Shown: positions 11,975 through 23,848 of the stretch, one piece after another
Layout: each line of letters starts with the position of its first letter
How positions within the stretch are numbered: position 1 is the stretch's first letter
Source: Hortaea werneckii
Lineage: Eukaryota > Ascomycota > Dothideomycetes > Mycosphaerellales > Teratosphaeriaceae
Reading direction: 5' to 3'
Assembly (NCBI GenBank): GCA_037044905.1
Contig: JBAOKB010000044.1
Coordinates: forward strand, 1-64,000
DNA: 64,000 nucleotides
Notes under the pieces: generated by a model
Databases searched by the model: none
Seen by the model: only the letters and a program-made list of their open reading frames with translations
Told to the model about the DNA's origin: nothing
Made by a program: the position numbers and the translations under genes

Positions 11975-13300
11975 GGTTTGGAGTTCTCGCGGTGTAAAGG
12001 TCCCGGTTTGGGCGTGGGGAAGGGAGAGGTGAGTAAAGCGAATGTGAGCTGATTAGCGAGTGGAGTATGCACTTGACGAATAGAGAGGTAGGGAGAGCAC
12101 AGCTCTTCTCTTCTCCAAAAGAGAGCCCCTTCTTACTCGGGGGAGGGAGGGCGCAAAAGCAATACTTATGCCTCTTCACCGACAAGGGAGAGAACTTCGG
12201 ACATGCGCTTCTCATGGTAGCCAGCTATCCCCAAACAATTAAAGCCCGCGCGACCTATGCACGATATTCCTGTCCTGTCCAGCAGCGGCAGTAGTTATCA
12301 TAGTAGTACCGTCGCGTACCTGCCTCTTCCATACATATTTCCGTTAGCAAGTAGCGATGTTATCGAAGAAAGACTTCGCACTACATCTGCAACCCCCTCC
12401 GCCGATCAATCGCTCGCCCCGGCGGTCTCCTATCAGAAAAGCGCCAACCAGTCGAAAGCTTGCAGGACACCCATGTGGGACACGAAGTAGTTGAAACCTG
12501 CAAGGCACCGTTGCAGTTGGTTGCATGTTAAACCAAGGCAAGAGCTAAAACTCATAAAAGACAATTAGCACTTCGACACTACGTCCACTGAGAGAGCCCC
12601 TCTCAAGCACATGGCGCCAGGTATAGACTTTTTGATCTGCAAGGGTTCCGGGCTCGGCGCATAGGCGCTACCTGCCATTATCCTATCCAGTGAAGTTTGA
12701 CAGATGAAACCAAATGTCAAAAGCTTCCGAACTGGAGGGTTACAATCTGTTGTGTGGAGTTCACTAAGGGGACGGCGGAGCTAAGCTGTCTCGGGAAGGA
12801 GAACCCTCTTAACCGGTGTGGGTCAGGCTTTATGCTACTCTTGCTCCCTGATTATGTGCAGTCGCTAGTAAGTCCAGCATTACACTATAATCCGACGGAG
12901 AAGTTTAGAGAAAGAAAGTTGAGAAGGTGGGGACGGACTTCGTCATGTAGCAAGATAGCAGGACGCCGAAAGAACGGTGTGACTGGACCACTTCCCCGGC
13001 CAAAACATCTCAAGCAGAGTCAAACTCCAGTAGGGCTGCGTCTTTTGAAGATCCGAAGACCGATCAATAGATTGCAAAAGGCCACACACGAGGGGACTTC
13101 GCATCGATTGGGAAACGCAAGATAGCACTCCGAATTACTACTCCGGAACGAAAGCGCGCTCGACACACTTCTTACAACGACCTCGAACACTATTTAGAGA
13201 CGAACGTCAGGACAAGCTAAATCCGACTCTCCTCCCATCCTCTGGAACCCAACATAATACCCAACTCACAACATACCCCTCCAAAAAAAAAAAAAAAAAA
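11975..13300. other. Intergenic, divergent promoters, ending in an A18 tract
   Basis: Separates the RNase gene (minus) from the DUF3632 gene (plus). The frame at 12697-13125 has no domain and unlikely composition, so I do not call it. Positions 13283-13300 are 18 consecutive A residues directly abutting the next start codon. Confidence 0.7.
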
Positions 13301-14211
13301 ATGTCGCCCCTCCACCCAACGACCAAACTACGCCAAAACCCACAATACCAGCTCCTAAACGCCTACGCCGCCAACAACGAAACAGCAAACCCTGAAAGCA
13401 CCCTCGACGCCTTCTGCGAGCCGATCGAGAACAGATACTACGAGGAAAACACCAACGCTTCGGACGTCGAGGACCTACTCTGGCCAGCGTGGCAATGTCT
13501 AATTGCCTGCGCTGCAGCGACACCGCATGATAGCAAGGGACAGCAGAAGCTGGTGGAGCTGGTGTTACGGGTGCAGCAGCGGCCTGCGCTGGAGAAGAAG
13601 AAGAAGGAGGAGGGAGGGGAAGTATGTCATGTGCAGGATGGGGTGGTTTGGAGGGATCTGCCGGTTTTTGGGTGGCAGATGCGGGAGGCGTGGAACGCTG
13701 GTGAGTAGTTTTGTTCCCTCCTCCCTTCAGAGGCCGTGTTTTGGGGGACGGGGTCGGATACTGATCACCCTTTTTAGCTGCGACAGATAGTAGTGAGGCA
13801 GAGAGTAAACGGCATTGGATTAACGTCAATGCGTGGACTGCTAGATTGGTGAGCGCTGCGCATGCAAGGGAGGCAGATAAGCCAGACTTGTCGCTTTTTT
13901 GTATATGGACGCTTCGCATGGCGCTCGAAACGGAGGAGCAGCCTTCGAATGTCGCGTTATCAGCAGCGGCTGTCTGGCTCATCTACGCTGCGTCGACTAT
14001 CTGGGAGTTTTGCATGCAGAGGAAAACTTTCGACGGAAAGGTAGCGAAGCCTGGTCCTCGTTGGAAAGTCCAGGAATGGCGAGGCTTTACAAGAGAGAGG
14101 TGGCAAACATGGATGCAGCGTCTCATTAGTGAGCTGGAAGGTCAGATCTCGGATGGCGTGACGAAGCATATGGTCGCCCAGGCCCTTCGAGCCATGCGCG
14201 ATGCCCATTAA
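13301..14211 (+). CDS. DUF3632 family protein
   Basis: Two exons, 13301-13700 and 13778-14211, with a 77-nt intron (phase 1), give 277 residues. The pattern is that of the fungal DUF3632 family: an N-terminal helix with LLNAYAANNE, then WPAWQCLIACAA, then WRDLPVFGWQMREAWN before the junction. After it come INVNAWTARLVSA, FCIWTLRMALE and WLIYAASTIWEFC. The family is helical, has no established biochemical function and is often multicopy in moulds. A Lys/Glu-rich insert around residues 105-112 follows PALE. There is no signal peptide. The start codon directly follows 18 A residues. Confident on family, nothing to say on function. Confidence 0.88.
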
Positions 14212-14818
14212 GCGGTAGCAGCGCGGATGAGTCGACAGGAATTGGGCTCGTCGTTCTCGGCCTTGGTGTTTAGCGCGAGAAGCGAAAGAGCTGCCTCGGA
14301 GTACTCCGGGAGGCGCGCATAGGCCGACTACTGTCTGTCTGTACACAGAAGGTGCCAGGTGGCAAAAAATAGTTCTTCCGGCCAGTTTACCCGCTTCCGC
14401 TGCAGCAATGCGCATGAGGGTGAGAGTCACCCCAAAGAAAGCTGGGTAGGTGGCGAATACAGAGGATTCTCATCGAATAGCATTTTCGTTGCAGGCCAGA
14501 ACGTCCTTCGATGAAGATGCCTCATCTCTGATCCCTCGGAGGAAGCTGCAAGCGCCCCGTATATTTCGCCGCGGAATGCCTGTTCGGCAGAAACCCGCCG
14601 CGCCCGGTTAGCATCACCTTACTTAAGCATTGTGTCATCTTCCGTCGCTGTCGAATCGCGTGGGGTCTCACCTGAACTGAAGTCACTGCCCCTCCAAGGG
14701 CCCAACAAAAGTTTGGAATCACCGGCCACCAACTTACTCTCCAGACACAAACTCCTGACTCCTCCAAGCAACAACTTACATCTTCGAATACTACCAGAAC
14801 TTGATCAATACTGAAATC
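14212..14818. other. Intergenic, transaldolase promoter region
   Basis: Upstream of transaldolase. The pyrimidine-rich and A-rich leader immediately before the start codon is typical of highly expressed fungal genes. No gene or element is otherwise visible. Confidence 0.6.
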
Positions 14819-15948
14819 ATGTCTTCCTCTCTCGACCAGCTGAAGGCCTCCGGCACCGTAAGTGAAGACCCGTCTGACAATGAGGGGGGCTGTCTATAGC
14901 CGCCTCGGGCTTTGAAAGCTCTGTCTGTCATCTCTTACTGACTGAGGACTGCAGACTGTTGTCTGTGACAGCGGTGACTTTGCCACCATCGGCAAGTACA
15001 AGCCGCAAGATGCCACCACCAACCCGTCTTTGATCCTCGCCGCATCCAAGAAGCCCGAGTACGCGAAGCTCGTGGACAATGCCGTCGCCCACGGCAAGAA
15101 GCAGAGCAAGGACATTGACGAGCAGGTCGAGCACACTTTGGACTTCCTCCTCGTCCAGTTCGGCAAGGAGATCCTGAACATTGTCCCCGGCAAGGTCTCC
15201 ACTGAGGTGGACGCTGCCTACTCTTTCGACAAGCAGGGCAGCATTGACAAGGCCCTCAAGATCATCGACGTATGTACAAAGTCGAGCAATAGTAATTTTG
15301 CTGAATTCTCGCTAACAATGACAACAGCTTTACAAGCAGGAGGGCATCAGCAAGGACCGTGTCCTCATCAAGCTTGCCTCCACCTGGGAGGGTATCCAGG
15401 CCGCTCATGAGCTCCAGAGCAAGCACGGCGTCAACTGCAACCTGACGCTCATGTTCTCTCTGGTCCAGGCCATCGCCGGTGCTGAGGCCGGTGCCTACCT
15501 CATCTCCCCCTTCGTCGGCCGTATCCTTGACTGGTACAAGGCCGCCACCAAGAAGGAGTACACCAAGGAGGAGGACCCCGGTGTCAAGTCCGTGCAGCAG
15601 ATCTTCAACTACTACAAGAAGCACGGCTACAACACCATCGTCATGGGTGCCTCCTTCCGTACCATTGGCGAGATCACCGAGCTTGCCGGCTGCGACTACC
15701 TCACCATCGCCCCGAACCTCCTCGAGCAGATGTACAACAGCCAGGACCCGGTGCCGAAGAAGCTCGCGGCCGAGGACACCGCCAAGCTCGACATCCCCAA
15801 GCGCAGCTACCTCAACGACGAGTCCAAGTTCCGCTTCGACTTCAACGAGGAGACCATGGCCGTGCACAAGCTGTCGGAGGGTATCAGCAAGTTCGCCGCT
15901 GACGCCGTCACCCTCAAGGGCACCCTCAAGGAGAAGCTCCAGGCATAA
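14819..15948 (+). CDS. TAL1: Transaldolase
   Basis: Pentose phosphate pathway enzyme of the cytosol. It transfers a dihydroxyacetone unit from sedoheptulose 7-phosphate to glyceraldehyde 3-phosphate through a lysine Schiff base. Three exons, 14819-14857, 14955-15269 and 15328-15948, encode 324 residues, the usual length. The first coding exon is only 13 codons. The DATTNPSL motif (Asp about residue 32) and RVLIKLASTWEG (Schiff-base Lys about residue 133) are intact. So are the phosphate-binding SFRTIGEITELAGCDYLTI segment and the helical C-terminus. Codon use is strongly biased to C-ending codons, as expected for high expression. Family and gene model are very secure. Confidence 0.97.
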
Positions 15949-16481
15949 ACGTGACCTTACGTCTTTTATGATGTTCCATCCGCTTTTCTCACGAAATTTT
16001 CTTGTTATAAAACAAGTGGCTTATCTAGTAGACTGCTCAATGGTGTGCGGATAGCTTTTACGTAGCATATGAAAAAAGCAATATACCCATTGAAAAAAAT
16101 TCCATCTCTCACGATGATTATGTTTTGATACTCATGCCCTTATTTTTTGACCGTAGGCTACATCCGTGATAATGAGTCAATTTCTCTCCATCTCGGCCTC
16201 GAGTTGCATCTCAATCATACGGAGATACCGCTTAGCAGAACCTGTTGAAGTTTCCGAGCTGCCGAGCCACGGGTCCCAAAAAGTGATGTCAACAGGTGGG
16301 GATTGGCGGGGCAGCATCATCAATAATCAATCAGCAGCAGAGCTTCGTTGCCCCCGCTCCTCTCCAAACTAGTCACTTCCTCTCTTCTCTTCTCATCGAT
16401 ACCAAGAACACATCGCCAGAACCGAAAGAACTTTATCAAAAAGAGCCAGATATATCAACACCCCCTTCTTACTCAGGCAAA
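15949..16481. other. Intergenic, TAL1 3' end and SOD1 promoter
   Basis: The TAL1 3' untranslated region, AT-rich near 16000-16120, is followed by the CT-rich leader of the superoxide dismutase gene. No coding potential. Confidence 0.6.
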
Positions 16482-17519
16482 ATGGTCAAAGCAGGTACGT
16501 CAAAACTGAGCCCCGACTTCACCGACTTGCTGTGATTGGGGAGAACTCGTGGGTTAAGGGCTAGTGGGGGAGGGAGGGAGCAAGAATGAGCATGTTTCAT
16601 GCCTCCTCCTCCCTCTGACAGCCATTGGGACAGCCCCATTCGAACCTGGGAGATCTGGGAAAGGGGGGACGTGTTCTTATATGCACTGGCTTGTGGTAGC
16701 GGCAACCATCAAGGTTACCCCATTGTAACGGCGGCACATTGGAGCCTTCCAATGGAGATCTTTATGCTGGTCTGACCAGTGTAATCCGTTCGCCTGCCCG
16801 TCGTGACCTTGGTGGGACCTTGATGGTCGACAACCAGCTGCATGGGACACGGCATTGCCTACACACCGACACGGCACATGCGTGTCCCCACGGGTTCCCT
16901 CACAGCTCTGCACCAACCCTTCCCTTTGTCATCCTTCCCTTTTGGATGCCAGATGAAAAGGACAGAAAGCTAAGATGTAGCGGCAGTGGCTGTCCTCCGC
17001 GGTGACTCCAACGTCAAGGGCACCGTCACCTTCGAGCAGGCGTCCGAGGGCGCCGACACGACCGTGTCGTGGAACATCTCGGGCCACGACGCCAACGCCG
17101 AGCGCGGCATGCACGTGCACGCCTTCGGCGACAACACCAACGGCTGCACGTCTGCTGGTCCTCACTGTAAGCTTCCCCCCCATCCAGTACCTCTTCCAAA
17201 TACCCCACTAGAGCAAGATTCTAACCTCGAGGTGATGAAAAACACAGTCAACCCGCACCAAAAGACACACGGCGCCCCCTCGGACTCGGAGCGCCACGTC
17301 GGCGACCTGGGCAACTTCAAGACGGACGGGCAGGGCAACGCGCAGGGCTCCGTGACGGACAAGCTGGTCAAGCTGATCGGGCCAGAGAGCGTGCTGGGCC
17401 GCACCATCGTCGTGCACGCGGGTACTGACGACCTGGGCCAGGGCGGCAACGAGGAGAGCAAGAAGACGGGCAATGCCGGGGGTAGGCCCGCTTGTGGCGT
17501 TATTGGGATTGCGCAGTAG
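16482..17519 (+). CDS. SOD1: Cu/Zn superoxide dismutase
   Basis: Cytosolic enzyme converting superoxide to oxygen and hydrogen peroxide. Three exons, 16482-16494 (only 13 nt), 16987-17166 and 17248-17519, encode 154 residues, the family length. The first junction restores the canonical start MVKAVAVLRGDS. An alternative acceptor six bases upstream, at 16980, would add two alanines. Metal ligands are present: HVH near residues 47-49, the PHFNPH segment spanning exons 2 and 3, and GDLGNFKTDGQG. The late Cu-binding His sits in IVVHAGTDDLG. The C-terminal GNAGGRPACGVIGIAQ carries the disulphide Cys and the active-site Arg. The first intron is 492 nt, unusually long for this window. Confidence 0.96.
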
Positions 17520-18120
17520 AGTGCTCCCTTTATCTTCCCTTTCGACCCACTTTCCTCGTGTGGGGGAAAGAAAGAGGAATGAGGGTCATTGAAAGGCTGG
17601 GGAGACACTGTCGGTATATGAATTGATGAGAATGAGATATGTGCGTGTGTGACTACTTGAAGTCGGAGGGAACAAAAAGCATACAAGAAGGTGGGGAGGA
17701 GGCGACAGGCGTCCATAGATCTGATGAATATGTACGTGACAAAGCCGTCCTCTCTCTACCAACTTCTGGCATCACCTATTTCTCTTTTTACGGATGGTCG
17801 GTAGATCACCTCGAGCTCTCTTTCTGAAATACCCCCCTAGCCACACACAAAAGTGAATGGACGAAAAGAGACTCCGTTGTAGAACGTGTGGTGTATATTA
17901 CAATTACGTCGAAGAATCCATTCTCCGATGTTGTGTTTTGCACTTGAAAGAATCGTCTTACTTTGTTCACGATGATCATACCCTTATCTATGAGGCCCAG
18001 AGAAAGGGAAGGAAAGAGGGTTAAAAGGAAAGAGAGAGAAAAAAAAAAAAAAAAAAGCATCAATAAACAAATACACCCGTACAAGCCTTTCGATCCCCCC
18101 CCCCCAAAAAAAAGTTCCAC
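17520..18120. other. Intergenic between convergent genes
   Basis: 3' sequence of SOD1 and of the acyl-CoA ligase gene. It contains an A run near 18038-18055 and a C run near 18088-18105. No gene is visible. Confidence 0.65.
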
Positions 18121-20245
18121 CTACAACTTTCCCCCTTCCTTCCTCCTCCGCTCCTTCTCCTGGTCCCTCACCAACCGTCTCAAAATCTTCCCACTCGGAC
18201 TCTTAGGCACGGCATCCACAAACTCGACCCCGCCCCTCAACCGCTTATAATCCGTCTTATGCTGCTCGACAAACCTGACAATCTGGCGTTTGAGCACGGC
18301 GTCGGATTCTTCGATACTGCCGCCGGGGGTTTTGACTACGAAGGCTTTGGGCACTTCGCCTTCTCGGTCGCTCGGGATGCCGATGACCACGCAGTCGGAG
18401 ACGGAGGGGTGGGTGAGGAGGTGGGCTTCCACTGTGTGAGAGGGTCGAGGGTCAGTTTGATTGGTCTTGGGGTCTCTGCTTGTTTCCTGGGTTCCCCTTT
18501 TCTTTTCTTTTCTTTTTTTTCTTTTTCTTTTTGTGGTTTTCTTGGAATCTTGGGGTTTTGGGAATCTTCTTCTTCTTCTTCTTCTTCTTCTTCTTTTTTT
18601 TGGTGTTTTCCTCACCCAGGGTTTGAGAAGATGATGAAGGGAAGAATGAGGGGGAGAGGGGGGTGGGAGGGATCGGTCAAAGCCAGAAGAAAAGGAAAGG
18701 AACTTACGTTCAGCGGGCGCGACTTGGTGGCCCTTGACCTTGATGAGTCTGCAAGAAGAATTGGGTCAGTGAAAAGGTCCGGAGACCACGGGAGTAGTGG
18801 CTGGGGTGAAATGGAACGTACTCCTTAATCCGATCCACAATAAACACATGCTCCCTGCCCCCCTCATTCGGACTCCGCTTAATCACCGCCTCGTCCCCCG
18901 TCCGCATATACCTTCCACTCCCATCCGCGGCATCCACGAACGTCTCGCGGTCCGCCTTATCATTATTATTATATCCCAGTACAACACTGGGACTCTTGAC
19001 CCACAGTTCCCCGGGTTGATCGTACCCCGTAATCTCATTCCCCTCGATCGTGACGAGTTTGCAGACGACGCCAGGGAGGATGGAACCCGAGCTGCCGAGC
19101 CAGATGTCGTCGTCGGTCGTGGTGCAGACCACCGTGCTGGTTTCCGTTAGGCCGTAGCCCTGCTTGACTTTCCAGTGGGGGAAGATGGCGAGGAGGTCGT
19201 CGGCGGTTTCTTTGCCTAAGGGCGCGGCACCCGTGAAGCAGGCGCGGACGGAGGAGAGGTCGTATTTTTTCAGCGTTTCTTTCTGGTTCACGAGGTGGAT
19301 GATCATGGGCGGGACGAGGTAGAGCATTTGCAGTTTGTACTTCTGGATCGTGGACAGGAGGATGGTGAAGTCGTATTTGGGGAGGACGACGACGCCGTCG
19401 CCGCGGTAGATGCTGGCGTGGTTGATCACCACCAGGCCGTAGATGTGCGAGAAGGGGAGCAGGCCGAGGCAGGATTCCGTGTACTCGGGGATGTTCTGTT
19501 CTTTGGCCAGCGCGTCCCGGCAGGGTTTCTCGTGCGTGACAAATTGGAGCGTGTTGGCGATGACGTTCTTGTGCGAGATCATGACGCCCTTGGGTAGGCC
19601 TGAGGTGCCGGAGCTGTAGCAGAGGAAGGCGGTGCGGCGGCCTCCTTCGCCTTTGCTCCAGGAGCGGTCGGATGCTTGGAGGGTTGGGAGCTTGCTGCCG
19701 CCTTGGATAAAGTCTTCGACGGTCTTGTGGCCGGGAGCGGAGAGGCCATGGGTGATTGCAGGTGCCATAGGCAGGATATAGACTTTGTCCTTGGGGACCT
19801 TGCTCTTGTTCGCCGCAGTCATGGCAGTCTCGTAGAGTGGCAAGCATGTGAACATGGCTTTGGCTTTGGAATCCTTGAGCTGATACTCCAGCTCGGCCGC
19901 GTTGTAGGCGGCATTGGCGCAAGTCAGGATGCCTCCCAGCCGGTGTACGGCCCATGCGAGGGTGAGGTAGTCGACCGTATTCAAGCTAAAGCACGCGACG
20001 ACCTTGTCCCATTCGGAGCCCTCGTTCGGCTTGAAACCCAGCTCTTTCGATAAAGCCCGCGCGAGATGGTCGATGCGCTCCTTGATCTCTAGTGCGTTGT
20101 AGGAGTTTCCGGTCAAGGCATCGCTGAAGGGGGGCTTGGAGTAGCCAAGGGGGTAGCGGCCGTAGTTCTCATCGAACATGAAGGTCTCGATGGAGATGGA
20201 GTCGGGCACCTCGGGGAGAGGCGGGGAGGCGGTAGTGAAGGGCAT
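18121..20245 (-). CDS. 4-coumarate-CoA-ligase-like acyl-CoA synthetase
   Basis: ANL-superfamily enzyme that adenylates a carboxylic acid with ATP and transfers it to coenzyme A. Three exons, 20245-18822, 18748-18708 (41 nt) and 18431-18121, give 591 residues. The nucleotide-binding loop YSSGTSGLPKGV lies near residue 210, YGLTETS near 365, GELWVKSP near 415 and YMRTGDEA near 445. The hinge VDRIKEL-IKVKGHQVAP spans the first junction. The C-terminal catalytic Lys motif PKSPSGKILRR is intact. The layout matches fungal 4CL-like ligases. The substrate (aromatic or fatty acid) cannot be read from sequence. The protein ends in GKL, similar to but weaker than the peroxisomal SKL signal. Intron 2 (276 nt) carries a TTC microsatellite. 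Confidence 0.92.
18565..18600. repeat. Trinucleotide (CTT)n tract in an intron
   Basis: About ten CTT units ending in a T run, within the second intron of the acyl-CoA ligase gene. Read on that gene's strand it is GAA/AAG. Confidence 0.9.
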
Positions 20246-21231
20246 AATGAGGATGGTATGGGTCTTTCGGCGTGTTGTTTTGGATGGTCGACAGGAGAGT
20301 GCTCAGACTCCTGTGTTATAGTATACAACCCAGTACTAACAGGGTAACCTCAGACCCTCCGAGGGTGAACCAATGGCGGTAGGATGGAGGACAGCTGACT
20401 GTATAATACAAATGGAATGTATTGTACCTACAGTAATGTACTATGTACCTTACCTGGACGATCTGCAAGCCCACATACTGTGTAGTCCACCGATCCCATC
20501 AGCCGAGACCCACGGCGATGTGCATCCTGTGTATCCGAGGGAAAAGACAGACGATCCCCGCATCTGCTCCATTGAAGCTGAGAGCTTGGGCCCATGGGGG
20601 GGAAATCCACGGCACGGCGAAGTCTCGACAACGGTTCGGAAGACTTCATCCACCTCGACTGTACAACACATCATCTCGTCCCCAGGGACGCGCCTGGTCG
20701 GGTCTTCTTAGCTGTATACCTAAGCACGTACTGTCATCTTAAGGCGGCTGACGTGAGGGAGCACGGGTATTGCCGTAGGTGAAAGCCGTAGTCAAGGAAG
20801 GCTGGCACAGATCCGTACGCTCCGTAGCTCACATTACTGCTCAGGTATGTAGCGATTGAGGTCCTCTCCCTTAGCAAAAGCATTTAGTAGATTTCCCTCG
20901 TACTTGACGCTAAGCTCCATTACCAAAATCACCACTGATCCCTTAGCCACTTCTCCCTTTTTTTCCCTTTTTCTCCTTTTTTTCTTTTTTTGAGACTTTC
21001 ACCTCCACTCCTCTGGAACAGCGGCTCAGCCAATCCCTTTACCGGGTTTTGAAACAGCGAAACTTTCCCCGGAACCGCCTGTTGGTTTGAGAAACCGACC
21101 ACATGGAACCTCGACTCAGTACCGATTCACAGGGACCCAATTTGAAACAGAGGAACCCCACGTGTTTCATGCAGTCCCCCATTGATCCCGAAACCATTGG
21201 TTCCGAAACCATTGATCGCTTGCCTGCCCGC
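20246..21231. other. Intergenic
   Basis: Lies between the 5' end of the acyl-CoA ligase gene and the 3' end of the RBR ligase gene, both on the minus strand. A CT/T-rich patch occurs near 20945-20995. Short open frames here overlap on both strands without recognisable domains. Confidence 0.6.
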
Positions 21232-22277
21232 CTAGGGATATCGCCGCGCCGCACAATTGCAGCGGCCGGTGGTATCAATATCTTGCATGCAAGTCCAGCA
21301 GAACGAGGTCTTGCACCTGTGGCCTGGTAAGGAGAGCAGCGTCAGCTCTGAGCGGAGAGAAAAAAGGAAAAAAGAAAACAAATGGGGGGAATTGAAACAC
21401 CCCAAATGAACGACCACAATGTCATCAAAAACTTACAGATCATATAAGGACACCCGCCATTCTTCTGGATATTCACGCCGCAAGCAGGACATTTCCTCGT
21501 CGACTTCTGGATCGTCTGGAGCGTCTGGTCCTCCTCGTCCAGGCGGTCTTTGATCCGGTGCTGATACTGGCCGCAGCTTTCGCCGTCGTGGTAAGGGCGG
21601 TCGCACGGTACGCAGGCTCGGGCGCCGCAGGCGTGACATTGGAAGATATCGATGATATCTGGCTTTGTGTCGACTTCTTTGACGGCCTTGGTTGTCTCGT
21701 CGACGGCTTTCCTCTTGCTCTTGCTGCTCTTCTTGGACTTTGGAATCTGCTCGGGGGCTGCTTCGTTGTCAACGGCGCTGGTAGTGACCGCGACAGCGTC
21801 CGAGGAGTCGTGGACCTGGCCTGCTTTGCAGCCTGGCGCGAGGCACCATCGCCATCCAGGCGTGTGCTCGGCAATGTGACGGCGCGCTATCTCCTCGAAC
21901 CTGATCGGTATCTGTCAGTCTCCTACTCTGCTCTTCTGAGGGAAAAACGATGTACTACAAGCCACTTACCGCCCAAACACCTTCCTCGTCGCCGCATCCG
22001 CCACATCCCCCGCCTTCATCGTCCCCTGACATCCCGGATGCGGACACGCGATCCCAAAGACCTTACTATCCTGCCCATCGGTCATGAAACTCCCCGCGTC
22101 CACCTGCGCCTCGATCCATTTCCTCAGACACGCCGTGCAGGTGTTGATCAGGTGCTGGCAGTCGGCGGTAGGGTTGCAGTCCGGGAACTGCGACGGCACG
22201 CGCTCGACGTCGCAGCCGTAGCAGAGGAAGCGCGGGCGGTCGTGGTTTGTCTTGCGACGTTTGGAGGCGGGGCCCAT
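21232..22277 (-). CDS. RBR-type (RING-IBR-RING) E3 ubiquitin ligase
   Basis: Probable RING-between-RING ubiquitin ligase, which takes ubiquitin from an E2 onto its own cysteine before transfer to substrate. Three exons, 22277-21970, 21900-21437 and 21323-21232, encode 287 residues. RING1 starts at FLCYGCDVERVPSQF with further Cys/His pairs to about residue 50. An IBR-like domain with WRWCLAPGC and CHACGARACVPC follows. RING2 has CPACGVNIQKNGGCPYMIC, then HRCKTSFCWTC after the last junction. The Cys of NGGC, about residue 252, is the expected catalytic cysteine. A Lys/Ser-rich linker sits inside the IBR region. The protein ends shortly after RING2, as in many compact fungal RBRs. An upstream in-frame Met at 22382 exists, but the 22277 start gives a normal N-terminus. 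Confidence 0.9.
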
Positions 22278-23848
22278 GGATCTCGGTTGATAAAAGGGGT
22301 ACAGAGTGTGGCAAGGTCGTTTTCCAGTTCGCTTGGGCACTTTTGATCGTTCGAGTGGCTTGACGATGTAGCGTGCCAACAAGATCGTTCTGACGTAGAT
22401 AAGTCGAGTTCTCTCTTTCCTCAGAATCGGAAGCGAAGATCTAGCCAGCTAGCCGACCACGCTCTCCAAACGACACACGCGAGGCAGCAAGCAGTCACTA
22501 AAACCCTGCGGCCGAAGAAGGAAAGCGCGAAGCAGGCGATTGCCGGGAACCCCGCCGAGCATTCACGCTCCGCCACCTCTCCCTTAGGTAGGCACGTGAA
22601 TATGCGGGTGCGGGAGCTTTTCCCGAGGCTGCAGGGGAAGTTGAAGTGAAGTTCAGGGAGGGAAGGCGCAAGGGAAAGAGAGGGGGGGGGGGGGGGGGGG
22701 GAGCTGTACTTTCCTCATGCGGACATCATGGTAGACTTATATCCATAGTTGAAAGGCTAGGGGCTTCGCATCTTCGGGTTTGAATGTCACAAAGAGTCAT
22801 ACTTTCAATCTTCATCCTAGCAGCAAGGCAGCAGTGGTTGCCTTGAGAGGGAGCCGCAGCGCTAAATTCAGGACTTCCGTCGAGTCCCTGGATGTTTCGC
22901 CGCAATTTATAGAGATGTGTTATAATCGAAAAAGCCTAGTCCCTCATCTTCATCGATAGACACTGACATTTGAAACGCCAATCAATCACTCTGATTAGAA
23001 GACGTGCGGGTTTTGGAGTGGTTCGAAGAAATATTGGAGGAGGGGGGAGGTGGTCGTGGTGTGGAGAACGGAAGCGGAGCGGACGCAACGTCGACCGTCT
23101 GCAACGACATACATCCAACACCTCGGACCTGGCCACTTTCGAAAGCTCTGCGCTCTCCTTTTCGTTGATGATCGAAACTTCCACGACGGGCGCAAAGCAC
23201 ATGCCCGTTCTTATCACAGTATGATAAGCTACAGAGACGAAGACCCAATCGCGACGACAAGAAAAAAAGAGAAAAGAGGAAGTTGTTTCTAATGGATTTT
23301 TTCAATCGATACTCTCTATAGGAAAAATCAAACAAGCAAAAGTCTCTGTGTGGGTATATACTTCCTCCATATAAACAAAGAAGCGAAGGGGAAGGTCCAA
23401 TCACATCGCCGACCTGCGTTTGAAGGGGTGCCAAGCAGAAGTCGATAGTGATGTGGTTTCCCCCCTTCGCGAGGTAATGGGCTTTTTGATGGTTTCAACT
23501 GGAAAACCCAACACCTCCCTCCGAAACCAAAAAAGTTAAGCGCCGTGTTGCGATCCAGTCGTAGCGTCGTCTTTTTGCAAAATTTTGGTCTCGTGATTCC
23601 CAATGTTGTTGTGTGAAAAGAACACCCACTCCCCTACCCTATACCAATCCCAATCCTTCCTATTGCATGCAACAGGAAAAGGTGTGAAGAGAGGTAGAAC
23701 AACTCCAGTTGGCCCAGAATGGACCGTGAATGACTCCCGTCATCAAAGTGAAAAGAGGTGAAGAGAGAAAGATGAAGAAGTGGAATCTCGCTCAGCCGTC
23801 AGTTGACAAAGAGGCAGGTAAGCGGATTGGACGGATTGGACGACAGGC
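22278..23848. other. Intergenic, G20 homopolymer
   Basis: Between the RBR ligase 5' end and the 3' end of the thaumatin-like gene. It holds a run of 20 G at 22682-22701, but no gene or transposon remnant that I can recognise. Confidence 0.65.
22682..22701. repeat. Poly(G) run of 20
   Basis: Twenty consecutive G residues in non-coding DNA upstream of the RBR ligase gene. Such a tract can fold as a G-quadruplex and is length-unstable. It is also a common site of assembly error. Confidence 0.9.

Noticed and set aside
13266..13982. 238-codon minus-strand open frame
   Set aside because: Antisense to the DUF3632 gene and spanning its intron and upstream A tract; low-complexity translation.
15262..15867. 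201-codon minus-strand open frame
   Set aside because: Antisense shadow of transaldolase caused by strong codon bias.
16626..16665. tRNA-like T-arm (GGTTCGAAT on the minus strand) in the SOD1 intron
   Set aside because: The flanking five bases do not form a proper T stem, and no acceptor, D or anticodon arms could be placed.
19035..19955. 306-codon minus-strand open frame
   Set aside because: Alternative frame of the acyl-CoA ligase, whose own frame carries all catalytic motifs; Arg/His/Pro-rich as expected for a shifted GC-rich frame.
21558..22346. 262-codon plus-strand open frame
   Set aside because: Antisense to the RBR ligase and running across its intron.
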